A stretch of DNA of 64,000 nucleotides. Origin: Gorsachius magnificus. Lineage: Eukaryota > Chordata > Aves > Pelecaniformes > Ardeidae. The notes beneath the pieces were generated by a model. The model made no database searches. It saw nothing but the letters and a program-made list of their open reading frames with translations, and had not been told where the DNA came from. The stretch is taken from contig CM067082.1 of NCBI GenBank assembly GCA_034008185.1, forward strand, positions 8,540,984 through 8,604,983, given 5' to 3'. Each line of letters opens with the position of its first letter. Positions within the stretch are counted from its first letter, which is position 1. Below are positions 22,968 to 36,358 of the stretch, one piece after another. The position numbers and the translations under genes were made by a program.

Positions 22968-25934
22968 ACCCTTAAAACTCTGTATGTTGAATATCAGTGA
23001 CACAAAGCAAGCAGGCTTCCTGTGAACACTGCAGCCTGTGCCACGTGCTGTGACACGGGTCCAAGTCCACTGCAGCTGCTAATCAGATAAGCCTTATATC
23101 ATGCCTTTTTTCCAAAAGAATACACCAAGATCTCCATTTTATAAGACTGTAACCTCTCTAAAATTAGCAGGATAATAGATGTGGAGAACACTACCTCTGT
23201 AGCACAATAAGACCCCAGGTCGTACACTCAAACCCAACACGTTGACCTGAGGAACTGGAATTTCCTTTACTTTTCTCTCAATGCCTCCTCCAAACACAGC
23301 TGAAATCAACAGGAAAGCAGGCTCTGAGAAAAAATGTTGGGATGATCCATTTGCCTTCAGATTTGCATTTAACCTCTATTCCCAGTTGGAGTTTCATGTA
23401 ACTGTTTGCAGCTGAACCTGGCAGTCTCTCTATGTTTTGTAGTATTACATAGGCGATATCTTTCTGCAAGGATGAATTATTCTTGTACTCTTCCATATTA
23501 GGCCCAAATTCAGTCTCTCAGTGATTTATATTTTTATTTTTTAACATAGAATTTTATGCATATACTGATATATCTTATTTATAACCTTCAGGCATTGGTT
23601 TATTTTTATTTATAAGGCTGAAGTTATTAGATTCACTAAAATTCTCATGGTAAAGACCAAGTACGTGATGCATACAACTCAGGCACTGTAGGAAGAGCAA
23701 TACATATTCATTTAGTAGCTCCAAAGTGATCCCGAATCATACAGAAACATTAGTTTTGCTAACTGTTTCTGCACCAATTATCTGTCATGCTCCCTGTCAA
23801 TTGAAAAACCACTCTCTGCTCTCCATCATTTCATTAGGAAGTCAAAATACAGTTTGCCTGTATTAGAGGCTTACAATAGATTGGTTCCCCAAGTGAATAT
23901 ATCAACTGTTTGATTGGAGCTTCTACTACATGTTTTTGGTAAAGCTACACTTGCCTTTTTTAAGTGTTTTAATCTCTTTTTTCCTCCCCTTGGTATGTTC
24001 TTGGACACTAGAGCTTAAATGATCCCCAAGAGACTCTTCCTCAAGCAATTATTTGAGTTCCTGTTCTGAGTTTACTGTTTCTGCGTGTGAGTGCTCACAG
24101 TCGTGAAGAGCAAATCTGAGTTATGAGGAGTATTTGGCCATGTCTGCTCTGCTCTGCTAGGGAGCTCCCAGGGACTGGAGCACCCTGCTCACATCACACT
24201 GCGAGCCCTTCAGGCACCATCAGACCAAGCAGGCTCAGCCTTTCTGAACTTTGTACAAGCTTGCGAGATAACCCCATCCAGCTTTTCCAGCAGTCACCCT
24301 GAGCTCTGCCTCCATGTCTCCTGAATGCACAGGGATCCCCTCCAGCCAGTCCCCTGGTCAGCAGCAGTGCTGTACCCAGACAGTGTAGAGGAAACCCTGG
24401 GCACCTAATGTAGCTGTGAAAACACCAGCCAAAATGTAACAACTTCACATTTGGAGCACAAGCAATATATGATAAATCTACCACATGCATCAGTGTTTAA
24501 GATACAGCTTAGACAGCAGTGTTTTCTTAGGAACATTTAAGATCCTGTAAAGCTTATATTAACAAAATGTTTCTCCTTCTTTAAAGTGTTATCTTCTCAT
24601 CATTGTGTGCTTTCTCATCATTACTCATATTTTCCATTCCTGTGATGCTTATATTTCACATTGGTGTCAGGCACATACCCCATTGCCTGGTACTTATAGA
24701 GGGCTAAATTTCGCTGAAGCTGTACCTAAGTGGCTTGCCTGGACTGGCTTGCTGTACTTGACAGCATTTGCAATTGTAGCATGCAATCAGGTATCTTTCC
24801 AGGAAAACAAAACAAAATAAAAATCCCAGTTGTGCCTGACCCCAGCCCAAGCAAAATAATTATTTTAACATGAAGTAAAATTGTAATTGATTTGCTTTAG
24901 GACATATAAAGAAGCATGACATAAAATGAGGTTATTGGCTGTAGTCAGTGAAGTCACACAGAAATGATTAAGAGAACTCGGACAAGTAAAATTCCTAGTT
25001 ATGGATGCCTTCTGTTATGTTCGGTTGATTTATGTGTTTTGAGTAGTAAATTACAATGAAAACCAATTTGGGAAAGGAATATTAAACACATGATTCAGAC
25101 ATGGTTTTCCATTTAAGAAACATTTTAATATAAAGTGTGCTCAGTCAGTGGGCCCAAGGCGATTACTCACAAGGTAAACGGAGAAAAGATGTATGCCAGT
25201 AAAAGGGGAAAACACATCAATCATAATCTCAGTTCTTCCCATGCTGGGTAGGCTCAGTCCAACTTCATTTGGTTTCTCAGCTGGAGTCCAATAACCTCCT
25301 GAAGAGTATAGATTTCTCTGCTCCTCCCAATGTGGGATGTTTTACATGTGATGAGTGTAAAGTGTACTGCACTAATAGGTCTTAGGCATGGGCATGGCCT
25401 GAGGACACTTTCAGCTGGATGGGAGGATCAGTGCAGGACCTTGGCCTTTTGATGTATCTAAATTTAGTCTTTTCTTCAAGACTCATCTCCACCTATTCGC
25501 TTGCTTCCCACTGTCCTTTCCTGTCCATTTGACCTATCCCCTCCAGTATCTGGACTTTCAGACACACAGAAAATAAGGACTACATTCAGAGGAGTAACTC
25601 AATGTCCCATGTAAGGTTTCCTACCATCTAGCCTGTGTCTCAGTGTAATCATCTGTTTAGCTGATGCCTAATTCTGGAGGTCTCTGAATGTCACAGTCAA
25701 TCAAACTGCTTAAATACTGGCCTATGCCCTGGGACAGGTTTTGGGTGGGATGACACGCATTCTGCCTCTAACAGGGCAGGCTGTATCTTATAATGGGCTT
25801 ATCAAATGTCAAGTAACATAAACTTTGACTCGTACAGGCCGTGGTATGCTTCAAATGTTCTCATTGCACTCATGAAACTGAGCTGAGCTGCAGCAGAGTG
25901 AATGACAAGTTGAACAAGAGTCACCAGTAAGGCT

Positions 25935-26474
25935 TTGAGCTAAAGAAGGCACTTGTGAGACCACATCTGGAGTCCCGGTCGGGTTTTGGGATACATGGTA
26001 CAAGAAAGACATTGAGGAACAGAAGTGAATCAAAGGGATGGTCACCAAGGTGGTCAGATGGTTGAAGAACATGGCATTTGAGGACACGGTGAGAGAACTG
26101 GGCTTATCCAAAGATACAAAGAGGAAACCAACTTCTTTATTGTTGACTTCAACTGCCTGGTGGAAGGAAGTAGAGAAGGTAGAGCCAGAATCCTCTTGGA
26201 GGTGCGCAGGGAGAGGACAAGAAGTTTCTGAATGCACACAACTTGCAATTTGGAAAAAAAATTATGACTGGGGAAACTGCATTCAGATATAGTGGAAATA
26301 ATTGTTACCATGAGGGTGCTCAAACACTGGAATGGAGCCCAGTTTGCATTCATTGACATATGTAAAACAACTGACAAGACTCTGAGAAGCCTGCGCTGAC
26401 TGAATCTACTCTGAGCAGGGGTTTGCACCAGATCTTCAGGTGCTTTTTAGCCTCAGTTGCTCTGTGATTCTGAC
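25935..26474 (+). mobile_element. Old CR1 LINE 3' fragment
   Basis: This is a highly diverged plus-strand CR1. Recognisable anchors are the segment encoding K-A-L-V-R-P-H-L near 25950 (AGGCACTTGTGAGACCAC), F-E-D-T-V-R-E-L-G-L near 26072-26103, the GGGTGCTCAAACACTGGAAT block near 26314-26333, the GGGGTTTGCACCAGAT block near 26418, and a degraded tail (GCTCTGTGATTCTG) ending near 26474. The reading frame is full of indels. It is older than the copies at 11.2, 35.7, 38.2 and 57.3 kb. Confidence 0.85.
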
Positions 26475-28217
26475 AGCCTTTGTAATACCCAGAAAGGCTT
26501 TGGTCATGCAGACCTCCACTCTGAATATGCAAAATCCAAACCAAGAATATTAAGGAGGTAACCTGGAGGGCATTTGAGGCTACTTCTACTGCATGGGTTG
26601 GTGGATAATCTATACTCCCTGCTCTACCACTAAACAGGACTTCAGAATTTTTTTCTCTTCCTGTTTCCTTGTCTTCCCTTTGTCCATCTGGTTTATTAAA
26701 TTGAACTTTTAATGGTAGGGTCAGTATTCACAGGTCAGTTAAAGGTTGGGCTAATGTCTCTACCATCAATGACAACAAAAGGGAAGGATTTGCTGTGGCA
26801 TTTAGCCTGACAAATACTCTTGTAGAGAGAGATGTGCGTATTTATTAATGATGAAGTAAGTGCACAGGCTGCTTTTCTTTCCTACAATGTTTTCTGTTTT
26901 GATAGTACCCCAAGACATTTCATGTCTTTCTATATTTGAGATAGTAATTGGGAGAACAATTGAAGGGGATCAAGCACATAGTGAAGAAAAAGCAGTAGGA
27001 GGCAAAGATTTCTTCAGAAGAAAATATAACACATTACAGAAATTGAGTGCTCTGCATTTAATAAGGCAGGCAAATAGACAAGAGGAAACCAAAGAAAAGG
27101 CACAATGGAGACAAAAAAGGTTTATTCTGACAAGAAAACCAGAGCTGTTAACTATCGGTCTGGTGATAAACTATTACAGTATTACCAATGCTGTCCCCTA
27201 AAGGATGTAAATTACGTGACAAGAGATTTGGCCCCACACAGAGATAAAGAAAGTGCATGCAGTTATATTTCCAAAAGGAGAAGATGATAAAAAAAAATTG
27301 GGGGTAGGGAGACAGGGGAGTCGATTTATCATTTTAAAGTCACTAACACAGGCAAAACTACATAAAAAAAGAACAAATGAAAAAACTGTGGGGTAAAATA
27401 GACCAACAGATCAAGCTTAACTGATGCAGATGTAAAGAGAAAACAGATCTCACGCTGGGTGTTGCCGATTTGATTTTATTTGAAATTTAGTGCTCTGTTA
27501 ATCAGATTTCACAAATACAAGGGGATTTGGCTGTCGGGAGACCCTGAGATATATTTATCAATCAGCTAGGAAGAAAAACACCCTCCTTGAAGACTGTGGG
27601 TGTCCACAGAGAGCCTGAAAACTTGCACAAGCAATCAGAGAAAAACAGAGTGAAACTGTATGGGGGCTGGGAATGGTACCAATCTGCTCAAATATGTTTT
27701 CTTAAGTGGAATCACAGGTTATGTACACTTTCAGGGAGAAAAACAAAGCAGTGTTTTCTCAATGTATTGTACCTTATAGAAAGTATTTTAATAGGGCATG
27801 CATGCAGAGTTGCAGATGTCATGGCCATGCATTATTAAGAGCACACTCAAAGAGAGCAAAAGGGATCCAGTGGATGTGGGAGGGCTGTTGTACTCTGCCT
27901 GGGACAGTGGAAGCATATCTTCTTCGCTACAAGGGATCAAGGGAACTGCATGATGGTCTCTCATTGCTATTTCGGAAGAGTTTCATCACAGAGACTGCAA
28001 TTTCTTGTACGCCACGTTCTTGCAGTTTCTTGCACACCATGTTCTACTGGAGCTACATTCAAGCCTTTCATATCTGACAGAGCACTGCACCCTCAAAGAT
28101 GTAATTTCCATCCACCACATGTAAGAAAACAGAAAGTAGCTGCACCCCAGGTAATTTTATACATGCAAACTGAAAATGCAGGTATTTGTGTTGCAGGAGG
28201 CCCCCATGGATGTCAGG
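26475..28217. other. Unique DNA, no recognised gene
   Basis: I recognise no transposon or gene. A 113-codon ORF at 26860-27201 has no motif and is treated as chance. A two-copy 25-bp tandem repeat lies at 27997-28046. Confidence 0.55.
27997..28046. repeat. Two-copy 25-bp tandem repeat
   Basis: Two adjacent 25-bp units begin GCAATTTCTTG and GCAGTTTCTTG and differ at about five positions. It is a local slip duplication. Confidence 0.8.
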
Positions 28218-28640
28218 AGTAGAGCTCCCAGGCTTCCATCCCTCTGAGCATCTTTGTGGCCCTCCTCTGGACCCGCTCCAACAGGTGTATGTCCTTAGCG
28301 GGCCCCAGAGCTGGATGCAGTACTCCAGCTGGAGTCTCACCAGAGTGGAGTAGAGGGGCAGAATCAACACGGCCTGCTTTTTTTGATACAGTTGGCTTTC
28401 TGGTTTGCAAGTGTACATTCCTGGCTCATATCCAGTTTTTCAGCCACCAGTACCCCCAAGTCCTTCTCCACAGGGCTTCTCTCAATGCCTTCATCCCCCA
28501 GCCTGTATTGATACTGGGGGTTGCCCCGACCCGTGTCCTACACTTAGCCTTGTTGAACCCCATGAGGTTCACATGGGCCCACTTCTTGAGCTTGTCTAGG
28601 TCCCTCTGGATGCCATCCATCTTTCAGGTGGGTCACCCAT
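28218..28640 (-). mobile_element. CR1 LINE internal fragment (RT C-terminal part)
   Basis: Minus-strand CR1 covers the region from the R-D-L-D-K-L segment (near 28600) to the M-L-R-G segment (near 28230). Anchors include the CCTCTGGACCCGCTCCAACA block at about 28262 and GTTGAACCCCATGAGGTTCA at 28552. The 3' part and tail are absent, so this is an internal remnant and not a normal 5'-truncated insertion; a deletion or another event removed its end. The frame is shifted several times. Divergence is intermediate between the old 25.9 kb copy and the young copies. Confidence 0.92.
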
Positions 28641-31600
28641 GTTGTTCTTGTTTGCTGTTGTATACTGTTCATGGGTGGATGATGTTGGTTTGTAATTCTG
28701 AATATGTCAGTGCTACCACATCTGCTGTCCAACCGTTGCCTCATAAAGCATTACCAAAGCTTTTGTCTGGTGGCAAATAGTCGTACACGTTTATTGTCTC
28801 AGAAGGATGGTCTGAAAATGAGCTTTGATAAGGTGTTAATGTGCATGGATGCCTGTGACAAGGCACTATTACAACATTATAACCAATATGCCAATAAAAA
28901 TTCGACACGATTTCTATGTCTACTTTTATAAGGAACTCAGAATGACAATGTATTAAGTTCTTTTTTTTAGCAGATGCCATTTTGTACCTCTCTTTTGGCC
29001 TTGTAAGCATGTCCGATGTGTAAAGAGTTCAACTATCGGGTACAGCTTCTGTGAGGTGTGCTTTGATTAATACTTTTGATGATATTCTATGAATCTACAT
29101 ACTAATCAACAGCCCAGCAGGGCCTGGATTACCCTCTGCCTTGTGATCTTATCTACAGGAGAAAGACAGCTGGAGTCTGGTACCTCTTAGATGCCAAGGT
29201 TGCATATAAGCACCGGAGCTTGTGGACAGCAAGGCATGGCAGGGGCGGGTGGTTCTCATCACACAGTGTTTCATGCTGAATAAGGCCTCTCAGTTCCCCT
29301 CTGGAAATATACTGGCAGTTTGGTGGCTGCTGTTTCAGCCCAGTGGTTTGCTTCAGTAAGTGAAAAACCACCTAGTGTAGGCATATCCTAACAGATTTTA
29401 GACACCGATCACACCCCTCACAACCTGTGCCTTAATCTTAACTCCTCCTCATCATTTTACAATCAAAACACTCCTTTTTCTCCTCTTATTTAAACATATA
29501 TAGCTATCATGGCACAGTGCATATATTTCATGTACTTCAGTTAAAAATTCTCTTTGCACTCAGATGAAGCGTTTACCATTTCAAGATCAAAAGAATTTTT
29601 CTTTATACCTTCTCATATCAGTGAATTTAAGTGAATGGTCTTTCACTTCAGTCTATTAATGCTGCTGGGTTGGTAACAGGACATGTCCACAATCTACCAT
29701 GCTGTAGTGTCATCCCCATTAGTGTGGACTATCATCCCCAACAGCCTGGAGCCCATGACACTTCTTTTTGTTTGTATACTTTCATAAAGCAACTAGCAAA
29801 GAAAATCCATAACCCAAACAAAGCTTATTATTGGTTCAAATGAAACAGGAGTCACCTATCTCTTTCTCTTGTTCTTTCCCTCCTCATGAAAAAATAAGGA
29901 TCATCTTATTTTTTTCATAACATCATGAAAAAGTTTTGCCTCCTTTTTATTAAGAGCATGTAATGAGAAAGAAGCACAAGGAAAAAAATGTCTTAAAGGG
30001 TAAAAGCCAGCTTAGTGTAGAATGCTAAAATACTCCCAAAGACATCATTCTACGCGATGTCATTAACATTGTTCAGATGTTTCATGGTGAGTGTTTGGAT
30101 TTCTCTTCAGGGTAATAATTTGGTTTCCTGCTTTCCGTATGTCAGGGGTTTGGAAAAATATGTTATAATGGTTTTTTCTAGCCCTTAAATACCTGATATT
30201 CCTATCTCAGTTTTAGGCAGACTTTTAGCTGCGGAGATCCTACAGTTCTTTATATTCCTGTGTTTTCTCCCATTCTTGCTTTTTTTTCTCTCTGTTGTTT
30301 GTCCTTTTCCCCTTCCCCTGAATCTTTTGTGCCTCTGTTAATCTAATTTGTAACAGACAGGAAAGGTCCAAGGAGGACAACTTGGCTATACCGCTTGAAT
30401 AAGGACCCTTCTACATCTATTAGGGGCATTGAGTGATGGGGCTAAAGTGAATGACACAGCCCAAAAGCTCAGTACAAGCAATGGGTCAAACCACCAACCC
30501 ACTCAACAGAAATAGTAGCAGAAGTACATTTCAGTCCCTTTTTCTCAAGGTTGTTTTTTCTTTTTTTTTGCCAGGTATCACCATTAGCAATAATTGCAAA
30601 CCTCAGTTGGGACTGTAGCTCCTGGCTCTGGGCTGGGCTGTGCCCTCTCTGAAAACCAAGGCAAGTGGAGCTGCACAGTCCTTGTGTTTTGGAAAACTTG
30701 ATTTTATCACTTTATACAGTCTGTACCATGAGTACATTGAATTGTGCACAAATAAACATGCTTTTTTTAGGGCTTTATCAATTTTTATTTCTAAGTGGTT
30801 CACAGAGTCTTTGCTCAGGCCCCTTTTGGTCCTGCTCTTAAGAAAATGTTTAAGAAAACACCAAAAGCTGATAATTATTTTGACCCAGAGGCTCAAAACT
30901 TTGAGGAAGAAGAAACTGCTTTTCTAAATGCAGAGCTTATTCCTGGAGAATCAGATGAGGCAGAACTTTGACAAATTAACCTGACTGCATATCATTAGGA
31001 TGAGGAGGGAAGGAGAGGTCACATCTCTTGGGAATCAAGCAAATGAAACCGTAGATCAGTGAATTCGCCTTCAGCCAAGTAACTTTGACATTGTATTATC
31101 TCTGCTGTTTAGTGATCATCTGACCTTTCTTGAGACACTTTATTTTCATATCCCTTTTTTGTCTGAGCCCAACAACTTGTTATTGAATAAATCACTGGAG
31201 GCTAAAGAAAAGCTTCAGCTGCCAACTCAAACATATATTTCATGTGCCTTCTTAGATATACTATTTCCATCATATGCACCACAGATACATGAATATACAG
31301 GTTGCTGGTGCCTAATCCATTTGAGGTAGCCCATTATTGCTTTGGATAATCCCTTCCTGCAAGTCCAGTCACACGTTTGGGAATTCCCTATGCTTTGTTC
31401 ACCAAGTAGCTGTGAAAAACCACAGAACTCTTAGGAATTGTTTTTTTCCTCCTTAAGCACACTTTTTAAAATTAGAAGGTTGAGTAGCATGCATAAGGGT
31501 TACTGTGCTTTCCACCTCTAGCCTGCTGTTTTTAAAGTAGAGGTCATATTTCAGGAAAGTAATTAAGCACATGTTTAACTTCCACTGTGTTTTATGTACC

Positions 31601-31766
31601 TTGACTGCCACTGTAATACTCATAAGATTAAACACATGTTCAAGTGCAGTATTGCACTAGAAGGCTTCATAGTCCATGTAATGTGAAATATTTGGACTCT
31701 TGCTGGTGTTCTGGATGGACAGGCTGAGTAATTTACAAACACACTCCTCCTTTATTATTTATCATT

Positions 31767-31805
31767 TGTGTGTATATGTATATATATAACATGATATATA
31801 TGTTT
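31767..31805. repeat. TG/TA dinucleotide microsatellite patch
   Basis: A TGTGTGTATATG run is followed by TA units and a second ATATATA group. Simple sequence. Confidence 0.7.
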
Positions 31806-32409
31806 AGCATCATATATTCCTGAGCAGCCAGATACAATCTTTCGATGTACGGAGACTGCGAAAGACAGTTCGTGTTCCTTTAGTGTCACAGTCTAAATGA
31901 GACAAATATAAAATCTGAGGTGATGAACCAAGAGGAGTTAAGGAAAGGGGTGATAAACCACATAAAAATAACCTGGACCATACTGCTGTCAGAATGTGCC
32001 ATATTTATAAAAACTTAAACCAAAGAAGGTGTCTGAGTTTGGGTTTCTTTTTTGTTATCTGTACATTTATGTACCTATACATCTCTGTGTGTGTATATTT
32101 TATCCAAATGGAAATTGTCATGACATACATATAGTTCGGATGACTTTTTGCAGAGTTTTTTTCAATGACAAACCTACCATCACATTTTCCCACCCTCTAC
32201 AGACCTTGTCAATCCAAGTTGCCAAATAAACTGAAATGCTTCCAATTTTCAATGCCAAAGAGAAGGTGTAAACAGGTGGCAGGGAGTGGAGGTGTAATAC
32301 ATAATCTTCCAAAGCACTGTAGATTTTTTTTAATGCAATAAAGCTGCTTTATTCCTGCATATTTTTCAGAGGGAGGCTGTTTCCTGAATAGGAACACCCA
32401 ATTTTTAGC

Positions 32410-32970
32410 TGAAAGAAGGTCAGGGAGGAGAGGAATGGTTAGGGTAAGGCTGAAAATGAGGAGCTGGAGGAAGGGGTGAAGAGGTGGGAGGAGGCTTGAA
32501 AGAGGAGAACAGAGATGTTTGAAATGATGATGCCATTCCAGTGCACAGGAGTGGCAAGAAAAGTGCCAGGAAAGAGATAGACAGAGAAAAAAGGCAGAGA
32601 AACGAGAGGGAAGACAAGGGAGAGGAAAGAGCTGGGCAGAATATTTGAGAAGAGATAGGGGAACAGGGATGTCATAATAGTTGGAAAGAGATCCAAGCAA
32701 GGTAGAGAAGGTGCAGCCAGAGCAGTGGGAGAAGACCGTATTGTAGCTGCTAAAAACTGAAAAGATGAAGAAAAGAAAATTCGAGTACTGGGAGGAGAAT
32801 ACAGTAGCACAGATGAGACACAGCTGTCATAGGAACCAATGTTTTTATAGGTTTTCTGCCTAAAAGGAAGGCAGATGTTGAGGCACCCAGTCTCAGCTCA
32901 CCGGGAGCAAGGAAACTCAGAAGAGAGAACTGAGGCAGAGGGTCTCTTCCAGCAAGCTGAAGCAGGGATG
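32410..32970. other. Purine-rich strand segment
   Basis: The plus strand is dominated by GA-rich runs (GGAGGAGAGG, GAGGAAGGGG, AGAGAGGAGA types) for over 500 bp. Minus-strand ORFs here, including 32209-32700 and 32439-32810, are Ser/Leu/Phe/Pro-rich because of this composition and are not considered genes. Confidence 0.6.
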
Positions 32971-35725
32971 GAGCACAGCCAGGGACATCAAGCAAGACAC
33001 AGGCTGCAGTGGAAAATCCCCTTGCTCTGGCTACGGCTGCATTAAGATATGGTACAGAAAGTCCCTTTGCCTACCCTTGAGGTCAGCCTCTCCCCGGGTT
33101 GTGTTGAAGGTATGATTTGCTGCTGTCCTGAGGGTGCTTGTGGCTTGCACACAGGCATGTTGTGTCAATTAAATTACTGCTACCTTTGCTCTGCAGGTCT
33201 TTAGAGATGACTTTAGAGCTGCTGGGCTGGCATCTTCTGTGAACCCTAACAGGGTAGGAAAAACTGTAATAAAAAAGCTGCTGATGATGGAATGTCCTGC
33301 CTCTCCTGGGCAGGCACCTCTAGGGCCAGTGTACCTAATCTGAACTCCTTGACTAAATGTGGCTAACATAAAAATTGTCCTTACTTATTTTTTTGGAGAC
33401 ATGGAACCATGATTTTAATAAACATTTAATCCCAGCCTCTCCAGCCCATTCATGTAAATGGCTGGTAGAAGATCTGGAGAAGGCAGTGAAAAGCCTTCAA
33501 AACCTAAGCGGGACTGGATCTAGGCTGTGAAAACAAACCCTTTGATGTCAAAGACGACTTCTTAATCATCGAGGTATGTCTAAGAGCAGACATTTTGTAT
33601 ATCCAGATCCAGATTTTACATCTCAGCTCTAATTCTTAAAGGAAGTGATCTGAATGTATCAAAATATCATCAACATCAACAAAGGGTGCAAACACTTCTC
33701 AGTCATGGAGGGATTTTACACATATGGTAGTGCCATGTGAAATTATGTAGGTCACGTCATCCATACAGGAGAAAAGCCTAAGCTGTTTGCCTGAGACAGG
33801 CAAAGGATCAAGAGTAAGAGTCAAGGCTCTCAGATGTCAACCCACCACGGTACACGTGTCAATATTCTTGAAACTGCCAGAAAGAAGGTGGCAAATTTAA
33901 AAGAGTGGACTGAATAATTAAATTGAAACATATTCCTTAAAGGAAAAGAGTAATAAAAGTCTCCAGGCTTATCTGAAAAAATGATCTGGAGTTTAGAGCT
34001 GTTAGAGCGATTACCAACACAGCTGCACCTCCAGTTCCAACACATTTCCTCAGATAAGTAATATCAATCATATTTCCACATCTGTCTATGCCAGCAAGCA
34101 CATAAATTTTGTACTTGCTTAAAAGAATATATAATGCAGAGAGGTGGCTGTGTATATTTCAAATGCTTTCACCCTGACAAAACTCAGTCACTGCGTCTCA
34201 CTGCTAAAGGAATCTGCAGATTTATCACGGTAAGTTGTACCGAACATGCTGCGTAGCTGAAACCCACTGAACCAGTGCACATCAGCTCTCATCCCTAGCC
34301 ACTCGCAGAGCAGAGAAAAGGAGTTACTGCCTGACTGCATCCCATCCATGAGAAGATGCTTCGCAGCTTTGTCCCCACAAGACCAGCGATCCCCTCTACT
34401 GAGACCTATGCTCTCTCCCACCCCCTGCATGGCATCTCTGCTGCCCACTGGCTCCTGCCAGGCAACTGCACAAGAAGAGGCTGGATTTAACTGTTTTCCA
34501 GTGTAGAAGATGGTATGAGACAGTATGTGGTGTCAGCAGACCCATGGGTAAAGACACTTCACGACAGGACGTTTATTTCCCTTTTAGGAACCTGGGGGTT
34601 CATAAGAAAGTTTTCTATGTGGAGAGACTGATGGGGGAAGTAGGAATGTCAAAAACAAGCACACAATTAAAAGTACTGTTTGCATTTGATTTATCTTTCA
34701 TATTCTGGTTTATTAAGACTTCCAGCTGTCCTGAATTGTCTGTGAAGCCCTGCCTCACATGGGCCAGAAGTACTGAAAAGGAAAAAAAAAGAAAAATCAG
34801 AAAGAGCAATCACTTATTGTTACTGGCACGCATTCTGGCGCAAGGGAGTTGAGGGGCTTATTAGAACCTGAAAACCTGCCAGGAAGCGGTTTTTCCCCTT
34901 TGGTAATAAAGTATGAAAGGAAGGCAGGGAGTCTGAATCACAAACATGTATCAAAGAGATGTCGTCTGAAGTGTCTATCAAAAGTCATTAAATATTTGTC
35001 TTCCATAGAGAGCACAACCGTGGAATAATTGTCACGCTGGGACACCGGGAGGAGCTGAGCGAAGGCTCGTTCCTGCGGGAGGTCTTCAGGCTTTTCCACA
35101 CAAAGAGTGTAGTACCCTGTAATGACTTTAATCAAATGCCTGATCTTAAAAGCGCAGCAGAAATGCAAGCAAGGCTATGCACTGCCTACTTGCTGTCAAG
35201 GCAAAACACAGCTCTGAAGTGATGACAAACCTTTCTTAGAATGACTCACTAACCTTCATCTCGGCTTCCCAATTCCCCTCTCCCCAGACTGACATTTTTT
35301 AGAGACGAAAGCGCTTGAAATAATTTTCTAGCAGTGGTCCATGGTTGCCTTCAGCTGATCCAAGGTTTCACTGCTGTCGAAAGGGGGTCCCATTATCACC
35401 ACCTCCACTCTTTGGGTTCGTGTGTCACAGCAGTCAGCCAAACTTGTGTTTTTCCAGTCCCCACCCCCAGTCACCTTATTTCATGGCCACACAATGCCGA
35501 CAGGGGGAAGACTTAGGCATAATTCAGCAAATAGGAGTTGTGCCCCTATGAACTGTCACACAGCAAATTGAAGTCATCACTTCTGGAGCTGAGGCATAGG
35601 TGGCACATTTACCCTGGCTGCATGACATGGCTTTGCTTCATCGCTGTCATTCATGAGCAGTGCTCTCAGAGCAAGGGATTTTGGAAAACAAGCTGTATAA
35701 AGCTTGTTATACATATAACAAAGGA

Positions 35726-36236
35726 GGTGATTCTGCCCCTCTACTCTGCTCTGGTGAGACCTCACCTGGAGTACTGCCTCCAGCTCTGGAGCCCTCAGCA
35801 CAAGAAGGACATGGACCTGTTGGAGCGGGTCCAGAGGAGGGCTACAAAAATGATCCGAGGGCTGGAGCACCTCTCTTATGAGGACAGGCTGAGGGAGTTG
35901 GGTTTGTTCAGCCTGGAGAAGAGAAGGCTGCGGGGAGACCTGATTGCAGCCTTTCAGTACCTAAAGGGGGCCTATAGGAAAGATGGGGAAAATCTTTTTA
36001 GTAGGGCCAGCCATGACAGGACAAGGGGTAATGGTTTTAAAATAAAACAGGGTAGGTTTAGACTGGATATAAGGAGGAAATTCTTTACAATGAGGGTGGT
36101 GAAACACTGGAACGGGTTGCCCAGAGAGGTGGTGGAGGCCCCATCCCTGGGAACATTTAAGGCCAGGTTGGATGGGGCTCTGAGCAACCTGATCGAGTTA
36201 GCGGTGTCCCTGCTCACTGCAGGGGGGTTGGACTAG
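35726..36236 (+). pseudogene. CR1 RT C-terminal fragment
   Basis: The last about 170 codons of the CR1 RT are open in one frame; the frame is also open upstream to 35538 through non-CR1 DNA. Landmarks [16 protein letters not shown] and [10 protein letters not shown] are intact. The usual stop after the N-L-I segment is changed to a Glu codon (GAG near 36196), so the frame reads on for about 13 codons into the 3' UTR. No catalytic residues remain. Confidence 0.88.
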
Positions 36237-36286
36237 ATGACCTCTAGGGGTCCTTTCCAACCCAAACCATTCTATGATTCTATAAT
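35726..36286 (+). mobile_element. Young 5'-truncated CR1 LINE
   Basis: A 561-bp CR1 3' end. It starts abruptly in the codons for [15 protein letters not shown], runs through the RT C-terminus to the stop near 36236, and ends with the tail CATTCTATGATTCTAT. By eye it differs from the 38193 copy at about two dozen positions over about 555 bp. The tail merges directly into an AT-rich repeat at 36287. Confidence 0.97.
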
Positions 36287-36358
36287 ATAAATATATAAAA
36301 GCAGATAATAGAAATATATAATATATATATATAAAATAAATATATAAAAGCAGATGTC
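36287..36358. repeat. AT-rich repeat with two 19-bp direct copies
   Basis: The 19-bp unit TAAATATATAAAAGCAGAT occurs at 36288-36306 and again, identical, at 36337-36355. Between them is a TA-rich run. It starts right at the CR1 3' tail, so it was probably seeded by slippage at the insertion point. Confidence 0.9.

Larger units (their letters stand above)
14578..25934. other. Long unique stretch, no recognised gene
   Basis: About 11 kb of mostly AT-rich sequence. I see no exon, transposon or RNA gene that I can support. Homopolymer T runs occur at 15976-15991 (16 T) and 17386-17399 (14 T), and a short GT run at 22955-22967. Slightly GC-richer patches at about 20545-20760 and 24120-24420 have no readable coding signature. 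Confidence 0.55.
28641..35725. other. Long unique stretch, no recognised gene
   Basis: I see no supported gene or transposon. It holds a TG/TA dinucleotide patch at 31767-31805, a purine-rich stretch at about 32410-32970 (separate entry), and otherwise plain AT-rich DNA. Confidence 0.55.

Noticed and set aside
26860..27201. 113-codon ORF rich in charged residues
   Set aside because: No known motif; AT-rich purine sequence easily gives Lys/Glu-rich frames.
32209..32810. Overlapping 163- and 123-codon minus-strand ORFs with leader-like hydrophobic runs
   Set aside because: They come from the pyrimidine-rich complement of a GA-rich tract, in two frames at once.
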